64,000 bases of DNA from Danxiaibacter flavus. GTDB taxonomy: Bacteria; Bacteroidota; Bacteroidia; Chitinophagales; Chitinophagaceae. The translations under genes were made by a program, and so were the position numbers. The DNA is taken from NCBI RefSeq assembly GCF_041060425.1, contig NZ_JAULBC010000001.1, forward strand, positions 434,001 through 498,000, in the 5' to 3' direction. The notes beneath the pieces were generated by a model. The model searched no databases. It was not told the DNA's origin and saw only the letters and a list, made by a program, of their open reading frames with translations. Of this stretch, positions 32,544 through 42,055 are shown one piece after another (position 1 is the first letter of the stretch; every line of letters starts with the position of its first letter).

Positions 32544-33725
32544 ATGAAATATCTGACGGGCTTGCCTTTGCTAAAATACCAAACATCCCTGCTATTTTGT
32601 TTGTTCAGCATTGCTATGACATGTTGTACTGCGCAGCAATCAAATATTTCATTCAAAAAAACGCTGATCAATAAAACATTTATTGCAGAAGGTGTAGCTG
32701 TTGCCGACGTAAATAAAGATGGGAAACCGGATATTCTTGCCGGTGCATACTGGTTTCAATCATCTCAATGGTACAGCCGCGAATTGGCGAAGCCAGGCAT
32801 TTATGATGGTAAGTCCGGCTACAGCAATTCATTTCTGAATTTTTCAACGGATGTCAACCAGGATGGCTGGCCCGATCTTGTCAGGGTCGACATACCTGGT
32901 AAACCCGCAACATGGTATGAAAACAACAAGAATGAACACGGTTATTGGAAAGAGCACTTTTTATATGGAGCCGTTGGGAACGAATCTCCAATGCTGGTCG
33001 ATATCGACGGAGACGGATTGAAAGATCTTGTTTGTAATGACCCGCAGTTAAAGCAGGTGATATGGCTAAAAGCTCCCGCGAAAACGGATACCGGCTGGCA
33101 GAAGTTTGTTATCAGTGAAGGAGAAACTGCTACCAACGTGTATACACACGGCCTTGGTTACGGCGATATAAATAAAGATGGACGAAATGACATTGTAGTA
33201 AAGAATGGTTGGTGGGAAGGGCCGGCTGATGTAAAGGCTGGTAAATGGCTCTTTCACCCGGGCGATATCAGCGAAGACTGTGCCCAAATGTATGTGCTGG
33301 ATGTTGATGGCGACGGCGATAACGACGTGATCAGTTCTTCATCACACAACTACGGAGTCTGGTGGAGTGAACAAACCAAAAATGAAAAAGACAGCATCGT
33401 TTGGGTGCACCATGTCATCTTCAAAGAATTTTCACAAACACATAACCTGGCACTGGCTGATATCAATGGAGACGGCAATCCCGACCTGGTAACGGGTAAA
33501 AGATATTTTGCACACCTGGGAAAAGATCCCGGCGAGTTTGATCCGGTGGTTCTGTACTGGTTTGAATTCAAGCCAGGTAAGGAACCTCAATGGATCCCTC
33601 ATAAAATTGATGATGACTCTGGTGCAGGTCTGAATTTGGTTGTTCAGGACATGAACGGTGATGGCTTGCCGGACATTGTAACCTGCAACAAAAAAGGCTG
33701 CTATCTTTTCGAACAACAACGATAA
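32544..33725 (+). CDS. FG-GAP/VCBS-repeat exported protein
   Basis: 393 residues with an N-terminal export signal. About five FG-GAP blades carry calcium-binding D-x-N/D-x-D-G loops: VADVNKDGKPDI, VNQDGWPDL, VDIDGDGLKDLV, GDINKDGRNDIV, LDVDGDGDNDVI, DINGDGNPDL and DMNGDGLPDIV. This predicts an integrin-like beta-propeller acting outside the cytoplasm. No catalytic site is recognised. Such proteins recur in Bacteroidota glycan loci and may bind polysaccharide; the function is unproven. Confidence 0.85.
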   Translation: MKYLTGLPLLKYQTSLLFCLFSIAMTCCTAQQSNISFKKTLINKTFIAEGVAVADVNKDGKPDILAGAYWFQSSQWYSRELAKPGIYDGKSGYSNSFLNFSTDVNQDGWPDLVRVDIPGKPATWYENNKNEHGYWKEHFLYGAVGNESPMLVDIDGDGLKDLVCNDPQLKQVIWLKAPAKTDTGWQKFVISEGETATNVYTHGLGYGDINKDGRNDIVVKNGWWEGPADVKAGKWLFHPGDISEDCAQMYVLDVDGDGDNDVISSSSHNYGVWWSEQTKNEKDSIVWVHHVIFKEFSQTHNLALADINGDGNPDLVTGKRYFAHLGKDPGEFDPVVLYWFEFKPGKEPQWIPHKIDDDSGAGLNLVVQDMNGDGLPDIVTCNKKGCYLFEQQR

Positions 33726-33866
33726 ACAAAAGGCAAAATTAAAAAGTAAAAAGTCAAAAGGGTGTGATCTCAACGTCAGATGATTACAGATACCCATATT
33801 GACAATAAACGGATATGACAATAGACAGCCTTTTTACTTTTGACTTTTCCTCCAAAACTGCTCAAC

Positions 33867-34760
33867 ATGAAATCTCTCTTTATCGCTTCTCTCGCGCTTT
33901 TTTTCTGCGCTCGTTCATTCTCACAAAAGGTAATGCCTTTATACGATGGCGACATACCTAACAGTACCAATGTAGCCGACGAAGAAAAAAATGACACCGC
34001 CAATATGGTGGTATCTAAAGTTTCCCGTCCAACCTTAACCGTTTATCTTCCTGCAAAGGAAAAGGCGACTGGAGCGGCTGTAGTTATTTGTCCGGGTGGT
34101 GGCTATGGTGTTTTGGTAATTGGGAAAGAAGGTTACCATATTGCCGAATATCTTGCAGCAAACGGTATTGCCGCAGTAGTGCTAAAATACCGGTTGCCGG
34201 ACGATAAGTTTATGAAAGATAAAGCAATCGGTCCGCTGCAGGATGCGCAACAGGCAATCAGACAGGTTAAGCTGCACGCGAAAGAATGGAACATCGATTC
34301 CTCGAGAGTTGGCATCATGGGCTTTTCTGCTGGAGGCCATCTTGCTTCAACCGAAGGAACGCATTACGATAAAGTGCTAGTTCCTAATAATGAAAACATT
34401 TCAGTACGCCCTTCTTTTATGATCCTTGTATATCCGGTTATCAGCATGAATGATACGCTCGGGCATAGGGGATCAAGGGATAATCTTTTAGGAAAAAATC
34501 CTTCTAAAGAGAAGATAAACTTGTATTCGAACGATCTTCAGGTAAATGCTCAAACCCCGCCGACATTCTTATTTCACACCGGCGATGACAGAGTTGTTGA
34601 TGTAGACAATAGTATTTATTTCTATGAGGCGCTGCGTCACAATAAAGTGCCGGCTGAAATGCATTTGTATCCGAAAGGTGATCATGGATTTGTATTGAAC
34701 TGGCCGGTAGAACAATGGATGAGGCAGTGTTTGGACTGGATGAAAGCCGGCAATTTATAA
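33867..34760 (+). CDS. Secreted alpha/beta-hydrolase, esterase type
   Basis: 297 residues from the ATG giving MKSLFIASLALFF with signal cleavage near SFSQ; an upstream in-frame start lacks a signal peptide. The alpha/beta-hydrolase fold shows an oxyanion-loop CPGGGYGVL, the nucleophile elbow MGFSAGGH (Ser in G-F-S-A-G), an Asp in TGDDRVVD and a His in GDHGF, giving a full triad. Related proteins remove acetyl groups from plant polysaccharides. The place between GH43 genes supports this; the exact ester is unknown. Confidence 0.88.
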   Translation: MKSLFIASLALFFCARSFSQKVMPLYDGDIPNSTNVADEEKNDTANMVVSKVSRPTLTVYLPAKEKATGAAVVICPGGGYGVLVIGKEGYHIAEYLAANGIAAVVLKYRLPDDKFMKDKAIGPLQDAQQAIRQVKLHAKEWNIDSSRVGIMGFSAGGHLASTEGTHYDKVLVPNNENISVRPSFMILVYPVISMNDTLGHRGSRDNLLGKNPSKEKINLYSNDLQVNAQTPPTFLFHTGDDRVVDVDNSIYFYEALRHNKVPAEMHLYPKGDHGFVLNWPVEQWMRQCLDWMKAGNL

Positions 34761-34824
34761 TGGCAATAATTTTGAAGCCTGCAATATTTATTTGAGAATT
34801 TATCTTTATAACGACTAACTGTAT

Positions 34825-35790
34825 ATGATTACCAACAGAGTGCTATTGCTACTAATTGCTTTTTGTAGTGCATTTAACTGTTTTGCAAAAGGGAGCGACA
34901 GTGATACTGTTTACTTGTTTTCTTATTTTAAAGGGAATGGCGAAGACGGCTTGCACCTGGCGTTTAGTGAAGATGGCCTGAAATGGAAAGCGCTGAACAA
35001 TGATCAGTCATACCTGCAACCGCAGGTAGCAGCAGATAAATTAATGCGTGATCCATGCGTTATAAAAGGTCCGGATGGCTTATTTCATATGGTATGGACC
35101 GTCAGCTGGAAAGACAAAGGAATAGGTTATGCGAGCTCCAAAGATTTGAAGCATTGGTCAGAACAACAATTTGTGCCAGTTATGACCAAAGAAGATGCAA
35201 AGAATTGCTGGGCGCCTGAAATTATTTATGACAATTATGCTAAGCAATACATGATCTTTTGGGCAACAACTATTCCCGGTAGATTTCCTGCCACAGACAC
35301 ACTGGGTGATAATAACCATCGGATCTATTACGTAACGACAAAAGATTTTAGAACCTATAGCGACACAAAACTGCTTTATGATAAAGGTTTTAATGTAATA
35401 GACGCAACAATCGCACAAACAGGTAACCGTTATGTAATGTTTTTAAAAGACGAAACCTTGAAGCCTGTGGCAGAGAAAAACATTCGCGTTGCATTCAGCG
35501 ATAAGCTAACAGGCGGCTACTCTGCTCCCTCTGCACCAATAACAGGAAAATATTGGGCCGAGGGACCAACAGCCATCAACATCAAAGGACGATGGATCGT
35601 GTACTTTGACAAGTATACGCAGCACAAATATGGTGCGGTTGCATCCGGTGATCTGCAGCATTGGACTGATATCTCGGATAGTGTAAGTTTCCCCGACGGA
35701 ACACGTCATGGAACTGTGTTTGCAGTGACCAGGAAAGAATTTGAAGCAATGAAGTTGCAGGTGGAGCAGATAAACCCGGCAAAACAATAA
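34825..35790 (+). CDS. GH43-like five-bladed propeller glycosidase
   Basis: 321 residues with a signal peptide ending near CFAK. Propeller-type motifs: LAFSEDGLKWK, RDPCVIKGPDG, WAPEIIYD, NVIDATIAQ and WAEGPTAINI. The Asp in MRDPC, the Asp in VIDATI and the Glu in AEGPT could be the acidic triad of clan GH-F enzymes. It is distinct from the 31452 gene, with low visible similarity. It is likely secreted and acts on arabinose- or galactose-containing side chains; the precise activity is not deducible. Confidence 0.8.
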   Translation: MITNRVLLLLIAFCSAFNCFAKGSDSDTVYLFSYFKGNGEDGLHLAFSEDGLKWKALNNDQSYLQPQVAADKLMRDPCVIKGPDGLFHMVWTVSWKDKGIGYASSKDLKHWSEQQFVPVMTKEDAKNCWAPEIIYDNYAKQYMIFWATTIPGRFPATDTLGDNNHRIYYVTTKDFRTYSDTKLLYDKGFNVIDATIAQTGNRYVMFLKDETLKPVAEKNIRVAFSDKLTGGYSAPSAPITGKYWAEGPTAINIKGRWIVYFDKYTQHKYGAVASGDLQHWTDISDSVSFPDGTRHGTVFAVTRKEFEAMKLQVEQINPAKQ

Positions 35791-35830
35791 ATTGTCAGTC
35801 ATAACTTAAATTGCATCTAATTCAACCATC

Positions 35831-37390
35831 ATGCAAAAGAATAAAAGACTCCTGCTGTTTTTTATTGCGTATTCAGTCTGTACCCATCTCAGCGCCCAGC
35901 AAAATGCAATAAGCTTCACAGTTGATGCCAACAACAAGGCGCAGGTTATGGATAATATCGGCGCCTCAGGCTGTTGGTTCAGTGAAGGCATTGGAAAAAA
36001 CTGGCCGGAAAAGAAAAGAGAACGCATCGCGGAATTGTTGTTCAGCAGAGAAGTCGGCGCAAACGGTAGTCCGTTAGGAATAGGACTTTCTTGCTGGCGC
36101 TTCAATATAGGCGGCGGAACAGCTGAACAAGGCGATAGCAGTGGTATTAAAGATTTTCGCAGAAGAGTGGAGTGTTTTCTTTCTCCACAGGGAACGTATG
36201 ACTGGAGCAAACAAGCCGGATACACATGGTTTGTAAAAAAAGCGAAATCGTATGGGGTAGAAAAGTTGATCGCTTTTTCCAATACACCTCCCGTTCAGTT
36301 TACACAAAACGGCCTTGGATATAAAACTTCAAAAGACTACAAAAGCAATCTTAAGCCTGGCAGCTACAGTGTTTATACCGACTTCCTGGCGGAGGTACTG
36401 GACCACTTTAAGAAAGAAGGGCTGGCTTTTGATTATGTTAGTCCGGTTAACGAACCCCAGTGGGACTGGAGCCATAAGTACATGGAAGCCGACCAGGAAG
36501 GAACACCCTGGCGCAACGATGAAATTGCGCATGTGATAAGGTCGCTCGATGAATCGCTCACGCAAAAAAAACTCTCGACAAAGATATTGCTACCTGAAGC
36601 GGGGATGCTTACCTACTTGTATGGTGGCAAAGGAAATGCAGCAAGCCAGATGCAATCATTCCTCGATCCTGCCGGGAAGAATTATGTAGGTTCGCTAAAG
36701 CATGTTCCGTCGTTAGTGGCAGGGCATAGTTATTTTACAGATGGTCCTGATAGTGTAATGATTACAGTTAGAAAAAAGCTGGCTGACAGTATTCGTAAAT
36801 ACAATCTCTCTTTTTGGCAAAGCGAATATTGCATGCTGGCCGATGGATTTAAAGATGGCAATAAAGGTGACCGGTCGGCAATGGATTGCGCTTTGTTTCT
36901 TGCCAAAGTTATTCATCACGATATAAGCGTGGCCAATGCATCTGCATGGCAATACTGGAATTCTTACGAGCCGGGTAAGGCCGATGTTAATACACGTTAT
37001 TATCTCATCGCGCTGCAACCTAACGAGGCCTATACTGACGGAGAATTTACCGCCACAAAAAATCTTTGGGCATTGGGCCATTATAGCCTGTTCGTACGGC
37101 CCGGTATGCAGCGTATTACATTGGAGGAAAATAAAAGTGATACGCAAAACGCAGCGCAATGCATGGTTACTGCTTACGAAGGAAACGGATCGCTGGTTGT
37201 AGTAGCAATTAATTACAGTTCCGAAGAAAAACTAATACAGCCCATGCTGAAGAATTTCCAGGCTTTCACAAAATCGACACGTTATGTAACAACTGCATCT
37301 CCCGATGATAACATGAAAGCTTATGATCAGGCATTGAACGATGCCGTAAGGCTGTCGGCGCGTTCCATTTCAACCATTGTATATAAGTAA
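35831..37390 (+). CDS. GH30-family glycosidase
   Basis: 519 residues with a signal peptide ending near LSAQ. It has a TIM barrel with the clan GH-A pair E208 (SPVNEPQWDW, acid/base) and E332 (WQSEYC, nucleophile), plus a C-terminal side beta-domain. Early motifs IGASGCWFSEGIG and LSCWRFNIGGGTAEQ match GH30 members of the endo-beta-1,6-galactanase-like branch more than glucosylceramidases. A role on beta-1,6-galactan of arabinogalactan proteins is a reasonable inference. Confidence 0.88.
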   Translation: MQKNKRLLLFFIAYSVCTHLSAQQNAISFTVDANNKAQVMDNIGASGCWFSEGIGKNWPEKKRERIAELLFSREVGANGSPLGIGLSCWRFNIGGGTAEQGDSSGIKDFRRRVECFLSPQGTYDWSKQAGYTWFVKKAKSYGVEKLIAFSNTPPVQFTQNGLGYKTSKDYKSNLKPGSYSVYTDFLAEVLDHFKKEGLAFDYVSPVNEPQWDWSHKYMEADQEGTPWRNDEIAHVIRSLDESLTQKKLSTKILLPEAGMLTYLYGGKGNAASQMQSFLDPAGKNYVGSLKHVPSLVAGHSYFTDGPDSVMITVRKKLADSIRKYNLSFWQSEYCMLADGFKDGNKGDRSAMDCALFLAKVIHHDISVANASAWQYWNSYEPGKADVNTRYYLIALQPNEAYTDGEFTATKNLWALGHYSLFVRPGMQRITLEENKSDTQNAAQCMVTAYEGNGSLVVVAINYSSEEKLIQPMLKNFQAFTKSTRYVTTASPDDNMKAYDQALNDAVRLSARSISTIVYK

Positions 37391-37481
37391 AATGAAGGGA
37401 ATGCAACATGCCGCGTTTAATGCCGTAAATGTTGTCGTGCTTACTTCCTATATTTGACAATTCAATGTCGTTTATATAAGC

Positions 37482-37871
37482 AGGCGTCATCAACCTTGGG
37501 AGATGTCTCCAGCCTTGCCAATGATAGATTTCATAACGGTAACAGGTTTTCCCGTAGGGAACTAAGCTTAATAGAAATATCCGGGTTGAGAACATCATAG
37601 CCCGATACGGCTTTAACCAAATAGAAGGGTTAATGTCCTACGGACAAGAAAGGCCTTGTATGTTTGGATTTCTATTAAACTTAAAGTCCTACGGACTATC
37701 GACGAAAAGTGTACTGTCTTCTCTTTTTGATTGTGGTTAACTAAATTGCTCGTCAACATGACGGTCCTGGTTATCAGAAAAAAGAGATTGCAGCAACACC
37801 AATAACGGGTAGATAATAATAAGGGAATCCGCACCTGAATCGTCACCTCGACGATAGGAAAGGTCTCCCGA
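37482..37871. repeat. MITE-like element interrupted by a hairpin-string element
   Basis: The left end GGGAGATGTCTCC (37498-37510) and the right part (CGTCAACATGACGG at 37751-37764, TTATCAGAAAAAAGAGATTG at 37771-37790, CGTCACCTCGACGATAGG at 37841-37858, ending AGGTCTCCCG) match the intact copy at 25391-25531. About 240 bp inserted after 37512 separates the two parts, so one element has inserted into another. The gap 37391-37970 has no gene. Confidence 0.7.
37550..37696. repeat. Nested hairpin-string element with 28-bp inverted ends
   Basis: 37551-37578 and 37668-37695 are imperfect inverted repeats (shared core ATTTCTATTAA). Inside and at the ends are triloop hairpins TCCC-GTA-GGGA (37550-37560), GTCC-TAC-GGAC (37635-37645) and GTCC-TAC-GGAC (37686-37696). 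It is inserted in the MITE-like element. Confidence 0.65.
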
Positions 37872-37970
37872 AAATGAATCTGGTTGTGGAAGTTGATCGG
37901 TATTTTAGGATGGAAAATCTTAACTAAACGGCATTCATTGATAATCATCCAAACAACACGATTTCGAGAT

Positions 37971-38807
37971 ATGAAAAAAGTATTTATTGCAATTGCTTCA
38001 CTGGCAATGTATGCAACCACTGCAACTGCGCAGTCTTCCGGTAAATGGATAAAAATGTTCAACGGAAAGGATCTGAAGGACTGGACAATAAAAATTAAAG
38101 ATCACAAGTTGAATGAAAATTTTGCGAACACTTTCCGCGTAGAAGACGGCTTGCTGAAAGTGCGATATGATGGTTATGACGAATTCAAAGAACAATACGG
38201 TCATATTTTTTACAAGAAAAAATTCTCAGCATACCTGTTGGTTGTAGAATACAGGTTTGTGGGGGACCAGGTGAAAGGCGGTCCGGGTTGGGCATTTAGA
38301 AATAGTGGTGCAATGTTGCACGGTCAATCCCCGGAATCTATGGCTGTTGAACAGGATTTCCCGATCTCACTGGAAGAGCAGATGCTTGGTGGTAACGGAC
38401 GGGACGAAAGATCAACCGCCAATTTGTGCACACCGGGCACCAATGTTATTTACCTGCACAAATTCTTTACGCCACATTGTGTAAACTCTTCTTCCCAAAC
38501 ATTTGCCGGTGATCAATGGGTTCACGTGGAAGCATTGGTATTAGGAGATTCCATTATCCATCATATCGTTGGAAAAGATACTGTAATTACCTACGAAAAG
38601 CCTCAGTACGATGGCAAGGATCCATGGGTTAAAAGATTAAATCTGAAAGATGGCGGCCTGATCAGCGAAGGAACAATTTCCCTCCAAAGTGAAAGCCATC
38701 CTTGTGATTTCAGACGCGTAGAGATCTTCGATCTTTCTCCCTATGTAAAAGATAAAGCCAAACTGGCAAAAATGGTGAAAGAGCTGCAGGAGAGAAAAAC
38801 AAATTAA
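37971..38807 (+). CDS. DUF1080 (3-keto-disaccharide hydrolase-like) exported protein
   Basis: 278 residues from the ATG giving MKKVFIAIASLAM; signal cleavage near TTATAQ. It is a single LamG-like beta-sandwich of the DUF1080/3-keto-disaccharide hydrolase family: MFNGKDLKDW near the N-terminus, GPGWAFRNSGAMLHG in the middle, and a C-terminal LQSESHPCDFRRVEIFDL, all diagnostic. Family members include periplasmic hydrolases of 3-keto-glycosides and many of unknown activity. It lies between GH30 and GH78. Confidence 0.92.
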   Translation: MKKVFIAIASLAMYATTATAQSSGKWIKMFNGKDLKDWTIKIKDHKLNENFANTFRVEDGLLKVRYDGYDEFKEQYGHIFYKKKFSAYLLVVEYRFVGDQVKGGPGWAFRNSGAMLHGQSPESMAVEQDFPISLEEQMLGGNGRDERSTANLCTPGTNVIYLHKFFTPHCVNSSSQTFAGDQWVHVEALVLGDSIIHHIVGKDTVITYEKPQYDGKDPWVKRLNLKDGGLISEGTISLQSESHPCDFRRVEIFDLSPYVKDKAKLAKMVKELQERKTN

Positions 38808-39066
38808 TGTACGATGTACGATTTTAGATGTATGATGTTTGGGTGCGACAGTACAACGAAACACTGGCACCCAAATATTGCATGCATCGAATCTAACATC
38901 AAGTAAGAATTCGCCCAAATCAGACATCGGCGATTCTCCTACATCGTACACCGTACATCAAATCGCATACCGTGCATCTAACATCATACATTGTCCCACA
39001 TCGTACACCGTACATCTAACATCGTACATTGTCTCACATCGTACACCGTACATCTAACATCTTACA
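38808..39066. repeat. GATGTAC arrays in opposite orientations before GH78
   Basis: A TGTACGATGTACGATTTTAG array (38808-38842) is followed by about 100 bp of unique sequence and then an inverted array of ACATCGTACACCGTACATCT-type units (38937-39066). The flank AAATCAGACATC and a CCTACATC word are shared with the array at 50318-50432. The inverted pair could fold into a large hairpin. Confidence 0.75.
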
Positions 39067-39104
39067 TGGAGGCACAGGATGCCCTTTTCCCCTGATTATT
39101 TATA

Positions 39105-40901
39105 TTGCGGGTTAAACGTTTTTCAGTGAAAGGATTTTTAGTTGCTTCAGCCTTTTTTCTTGCAAGTGTTTCTTCGATTGCTCAGCTACCGCCTGTTTTT
39201 TCAAAAGAACAAGTCAGCCAGGGAACAGAAACTGTGCGCCGTTATCTTTCACCTGCAAGAATTGTGTGGCAGACGCCGGGCGCAGATTCGCTTATTGTAA
39301 ATGCGAAAAGACTCCTGTTGCCCGGAAACGGCCAGGCAGATCTCGCTAACAACAATATGTGTGTTATTAAAAGCAAGGGCGCTGTGCATCCCGCATTGCT
39401 ACTGGACTATGGGCGAGAATTGCATGGCGGTTTACAGATTGTAACGGGCATGTATCCGGGTAATAAACCGATTAAGTTGCGCGTGCGATTTGGTGAATCT
39501 GCGAGCGAAGCAATGAGTGATGTTGAGCCGGAACACAATGCAACAAACGACCATGCCATGCGTGACATGATCGTTCAGGTGCCATGGCTCGGTAAACTTG
39601 AAATGGGTAACAGCGGTTTTCGCTTTGTGCGTATTGATTTGCTGGATGACAATACAGAACTACAGATAAAGGAAGTTCGAGCCATTTTTACTTTCAGGGA
39701 TATTCCTTACCTGGGTTCATTTTCCTGCAGTGATGAATTGCTGAATAAGATCTGGATGACCGGTGCTTACACCGTTCATTTAAATATGCAGGATTACCTG
39801 TGGGACGGGATTAAACGTGACAGACTGGTCTGGATCGGCGACATGCACCCCGAAACCTCCACCATTAGTGCTGTTTTCGGCTATAATGACGTTGTGCCTA
39901 AAAGCCTGGATCTGTCGAGAGATATAACGCCGTTGCCCAATTGGATGAACGGCATCAGCACTTACTCGATGTGGTGGATCCTGATCCACCGCGACTGGTA
40001 TTTGCATACCGGCAACAGAAAATATCTGGATGAACAGAAGGAATACATGATTAAGCTATTGCAGCATCTTTCAAAACAGATAGATGAAAACAATAGCGAA
40101 AAACTGGATGGACGCTTTCTTGACTGGCCATCGTCAGAAAATACAAAAGGCATTCACGCTGGCCTTCAGGCAATGTTAGTATTAGCGTTAAAAGCTGGTG
40201 AGGAACTTTGCACTGTTTGGGGCGATAAAGCAACAATCAAGGTTTGCAATGATGCAATCAGCCGTTTACAAAAGAACATTCCGGATATTAATCGATCCAA
40301 ACAGGCTGCTGCTTTATTGGCATTGGCCGGTATGATACCCGCTGAAAAAGCTAACAAAGAAGTGCTTGCGGTTGACCGGGCACACCGTTTCTCTACATTT
40401 TATGGGTACTACATGTTGCAGGCAAAAGCAATGGCCGGCGATTACCAGGGAGCGATTGACGCAATAAGAGAATACTGGGGAGCGATGCTGAAATTAGGCG
40501 CCACTACTTTTTGGGAGGATTTCAACCTGGACTGGTTACCTAACGCATCCCGCATTGACGAACTTCCTTTACCCGGCCAGAAAGATATTCATGGTGATTA
40601 TGGCGGCTATTGTTATAAAGGATTCAGGCACAGCCTCGCGCATGGTTGGGCATCTGGTCCAACACCCTGGCTAACAGAACATGTATTGGGTGTAAAAGTG
40701 ATGGAGCCGGGGTGTAAAGTGATTAAAATTGAGCCGCATCTTGGTGATCTTTCCTTTGCAGAAGGTAGCTTTCCAACACCGTTTGGCGTCGTGAAGATCA
40801 AGCACACCAAAAAGCCCGGTGGTGGAATTTCAACTCAGATCGAGGCTCCGAAAGAAGTGTCGGTTGTAGACGCTAATGGTAAAAAACTTATATTACGCTA
40901 G
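39105..40901 (+). CDS. Alpha-L-rhamnosidase, GH78 family (short form, no ATG start)
   Basis: 598 residues if translated from TTG at 39105; a GTG at 39126 would still give a signal peptide (GFLVASAFFLASVSSIAQ). No in-frame ATG exists between the upstream stop (39093) and the signal sequence. The (alpha/alpha)6 barrel has the GH78 signatures WDGIKRDRLVWIGDMHPE, WWILIHRDWY, FLDWPSSE and, towards the end, TTFWEDFNLDW with a C-terminal beta-domain (IKIEPHLGDL). The N-terminal beta domains are reduced compared with the other two GH78 proteins here. It is probably exported. Confidence 0.86.
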   Translation: MRVKRFSVKGFLVASAFFLASVSSIAQLPPVFSKEQVSQGTETVRRYLSPARIVWQTPGADSLIVNAKRLLLPGNGQADLANNNMCVIKSKGAVHPALLLDYGRELHGGLQIVTGMYPGNKPIKLRVRFGESASEAMSDVEPEHNATNDHAMRDMIVQVPWLGKLEMGNSGFRFVRIDLLDDNTELQIKEVRAIFTFRDIPYLGSFSCSDELLNKIWMTGAYTVHLNMQDYLWDGIKRDRLVWIGDMHPETSTISAVFGYNDVVPKSLDLSRDITPLPNWMNGISTYSMWWILIHRDWYLHTGNRKYLDEQKEYMIKLLQHLSKQIDENNSEKLDGRFLDWPSSENTKGIHAGLQAMLVLALKAGEELCTVWGDKATIKVCNDAISRLQKNIPDINRSKQAAALLALAGMIPAEKANKEVLAVDRAHRFSTFYGYYMLQAKAMAGDYQGAIDAIREYWGAMLKLGATTFWEDFNLDWLPNASRIDELPLPGQKDIHGDYGGYCYKGFRHSLAHGWASGPTPWLTEHVLGVKVMEPGCKVIKIEPHLGDLSFAEGSFPTPFGVVKIKHTKKPGGGISTQIEAPKEVSVVDANGKKLILR

Positions 40902-41020
40902 TCAATGTAAATAAAATGAGTAGTAGATTGAAAATGCCTGCATAAACAAGACCTTCTACTCATGGAGTACTTCGTACTTCGTAACTCGTACTTTTATTTT
41001 GCCAATGAAATCAATATTCC

Positions 41021-42052
41021 ATGCGTTCTTCAAAAATATTTGACCATATCCACGTTGATGAATTCTCTGCAACACCCAAGTATTTGCAGTTGATCAACTC
41101 CATTCTCAGCGCGATCGAAGCGGGAAAAATCAAGAAGGAGGATCTGATGCCTTCTATTAATGAGTTGAGCTTTGAGCTGGAGATATCCCGTGATACCGCT
41201 GAAAAAGGCTATCGTCATTTAAAGCAGATCGGTGTATTGGGTTCAGTTCCTGGAAAAGGGTATTATATTGCTAACGCAGAGTTTCATCAGAAACTCAAGA
41301 TCGTTTTGTTTTTTAATAAACTAAGCGCGCATAAAAAGATTATCTACGATGCTTTTGTTCAGGCAATAGGAGAGAATGTTGCTATCGATTTTTATATCTA
41401 CAACAACGACTTCGCTTTATTTAAGAAACTGCTTCAGAACAAACAGGGCGACTATACACATTATGTGATCATTCCGCATTTTATAGAAGGAGGCGAAGAT
41501 GCACACGAGGTGATCAATACCATTCCGAAAGAAAAGCTGGTATTGCTGGATAAAAAAGTGCCCGGCGTGGAAGGTGAGTTCACCGCAGTGTATGAGAACT
41601 TTGAGAAGGATATTTACAATGCGTTAGAGGAGGCGAAAAGCTGCCTCGAGAAATATCAGACCCTGAAAATAATTTTTCCCTACAAAAGTTACTATCCAAT
41701 TGAGATTGTAAAAGGGTTCAAGCGTTTTTGCCAGGAATATGCGTTTAACTATAAAGTAGTGAATGATATAGCCCTGGAGGAAATTGAAGCAGGAGACGCT
41801 TACATTAATCTGATGGAGCCGGATCTGGTAACGTTGATTGAAAGAATTATTTCGCTCGACTTAAAAGTGGGGCAACAGGTCGGGGTTATCTCCTATAATG
41901 AAACGCCGTTAAAGAAGATCATCCTCAACGGCATCACTACTGTATCCACAGATTTTCACAAAATGGGAGAGATGGCCGCCCAGCTTATTCTTTGCAGCTC
42001 GCGCAGGCATGTTGAGGTGCCGTTTTACCTGACACAGCGAAACAGCCTTTAA
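41021..42052 (+). CDS. GntR-type regulator with periplasmic-binding-protein-like sensor domain
   Basis: 343 residues. A GntR winged HTH spans ~15-85 (TPKYLQLINSILSAIEAGKI, then LMPSINELSFELEISRDTAEKGYRHL and a PGKGYYI wing). The C-terminal ~250 residues resemble a LacI/periplasmic-binding fold (KIVLFFNKLSAHKKIIYDAF, VGVISYNETPLKKIIL, TVSTDFHKMGEMAAQLI). This architecture is common for sugar-responsive regulators in Bacteroidota. Next to GH78 and in a window with a rhamnose pathway, rhamnose or a related sugar is a likely inducer, but this is inference. GTACTTC repeats precede it. Confidence 0.85.
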   Translation: MRSSKIFDHIHVDEFSATPKYLQLINSILSAIEAGKIKKEDLMPSINELSFELEISRDTAEKGYRHLKQIGVLGSVPGKGYYIANAEFHQKLKIVLFFNKLSAHKKIIYDAFVQAIGENVAIDFYIYNNDFALFKKLLQNKQGDYTHYVIIPHFIEGGEDAHEVINTIPKEKLVLLDKKVPGVEGEFTAVYENFEKDIYNALEEAKSCLEKYQTLKIIFPYKSYYPIEIVKGFKRFCQEYAFNYKVVNDIALEEIEAGDAYINLMEPDLVTLIERIISLDLKVGQQVGVISYNETPLKKIILNGITTVSTDFHKMGEMAAQLILCSSRRHVEVPFYLTQRNSL

Positions 42053-42055
42053 ATA

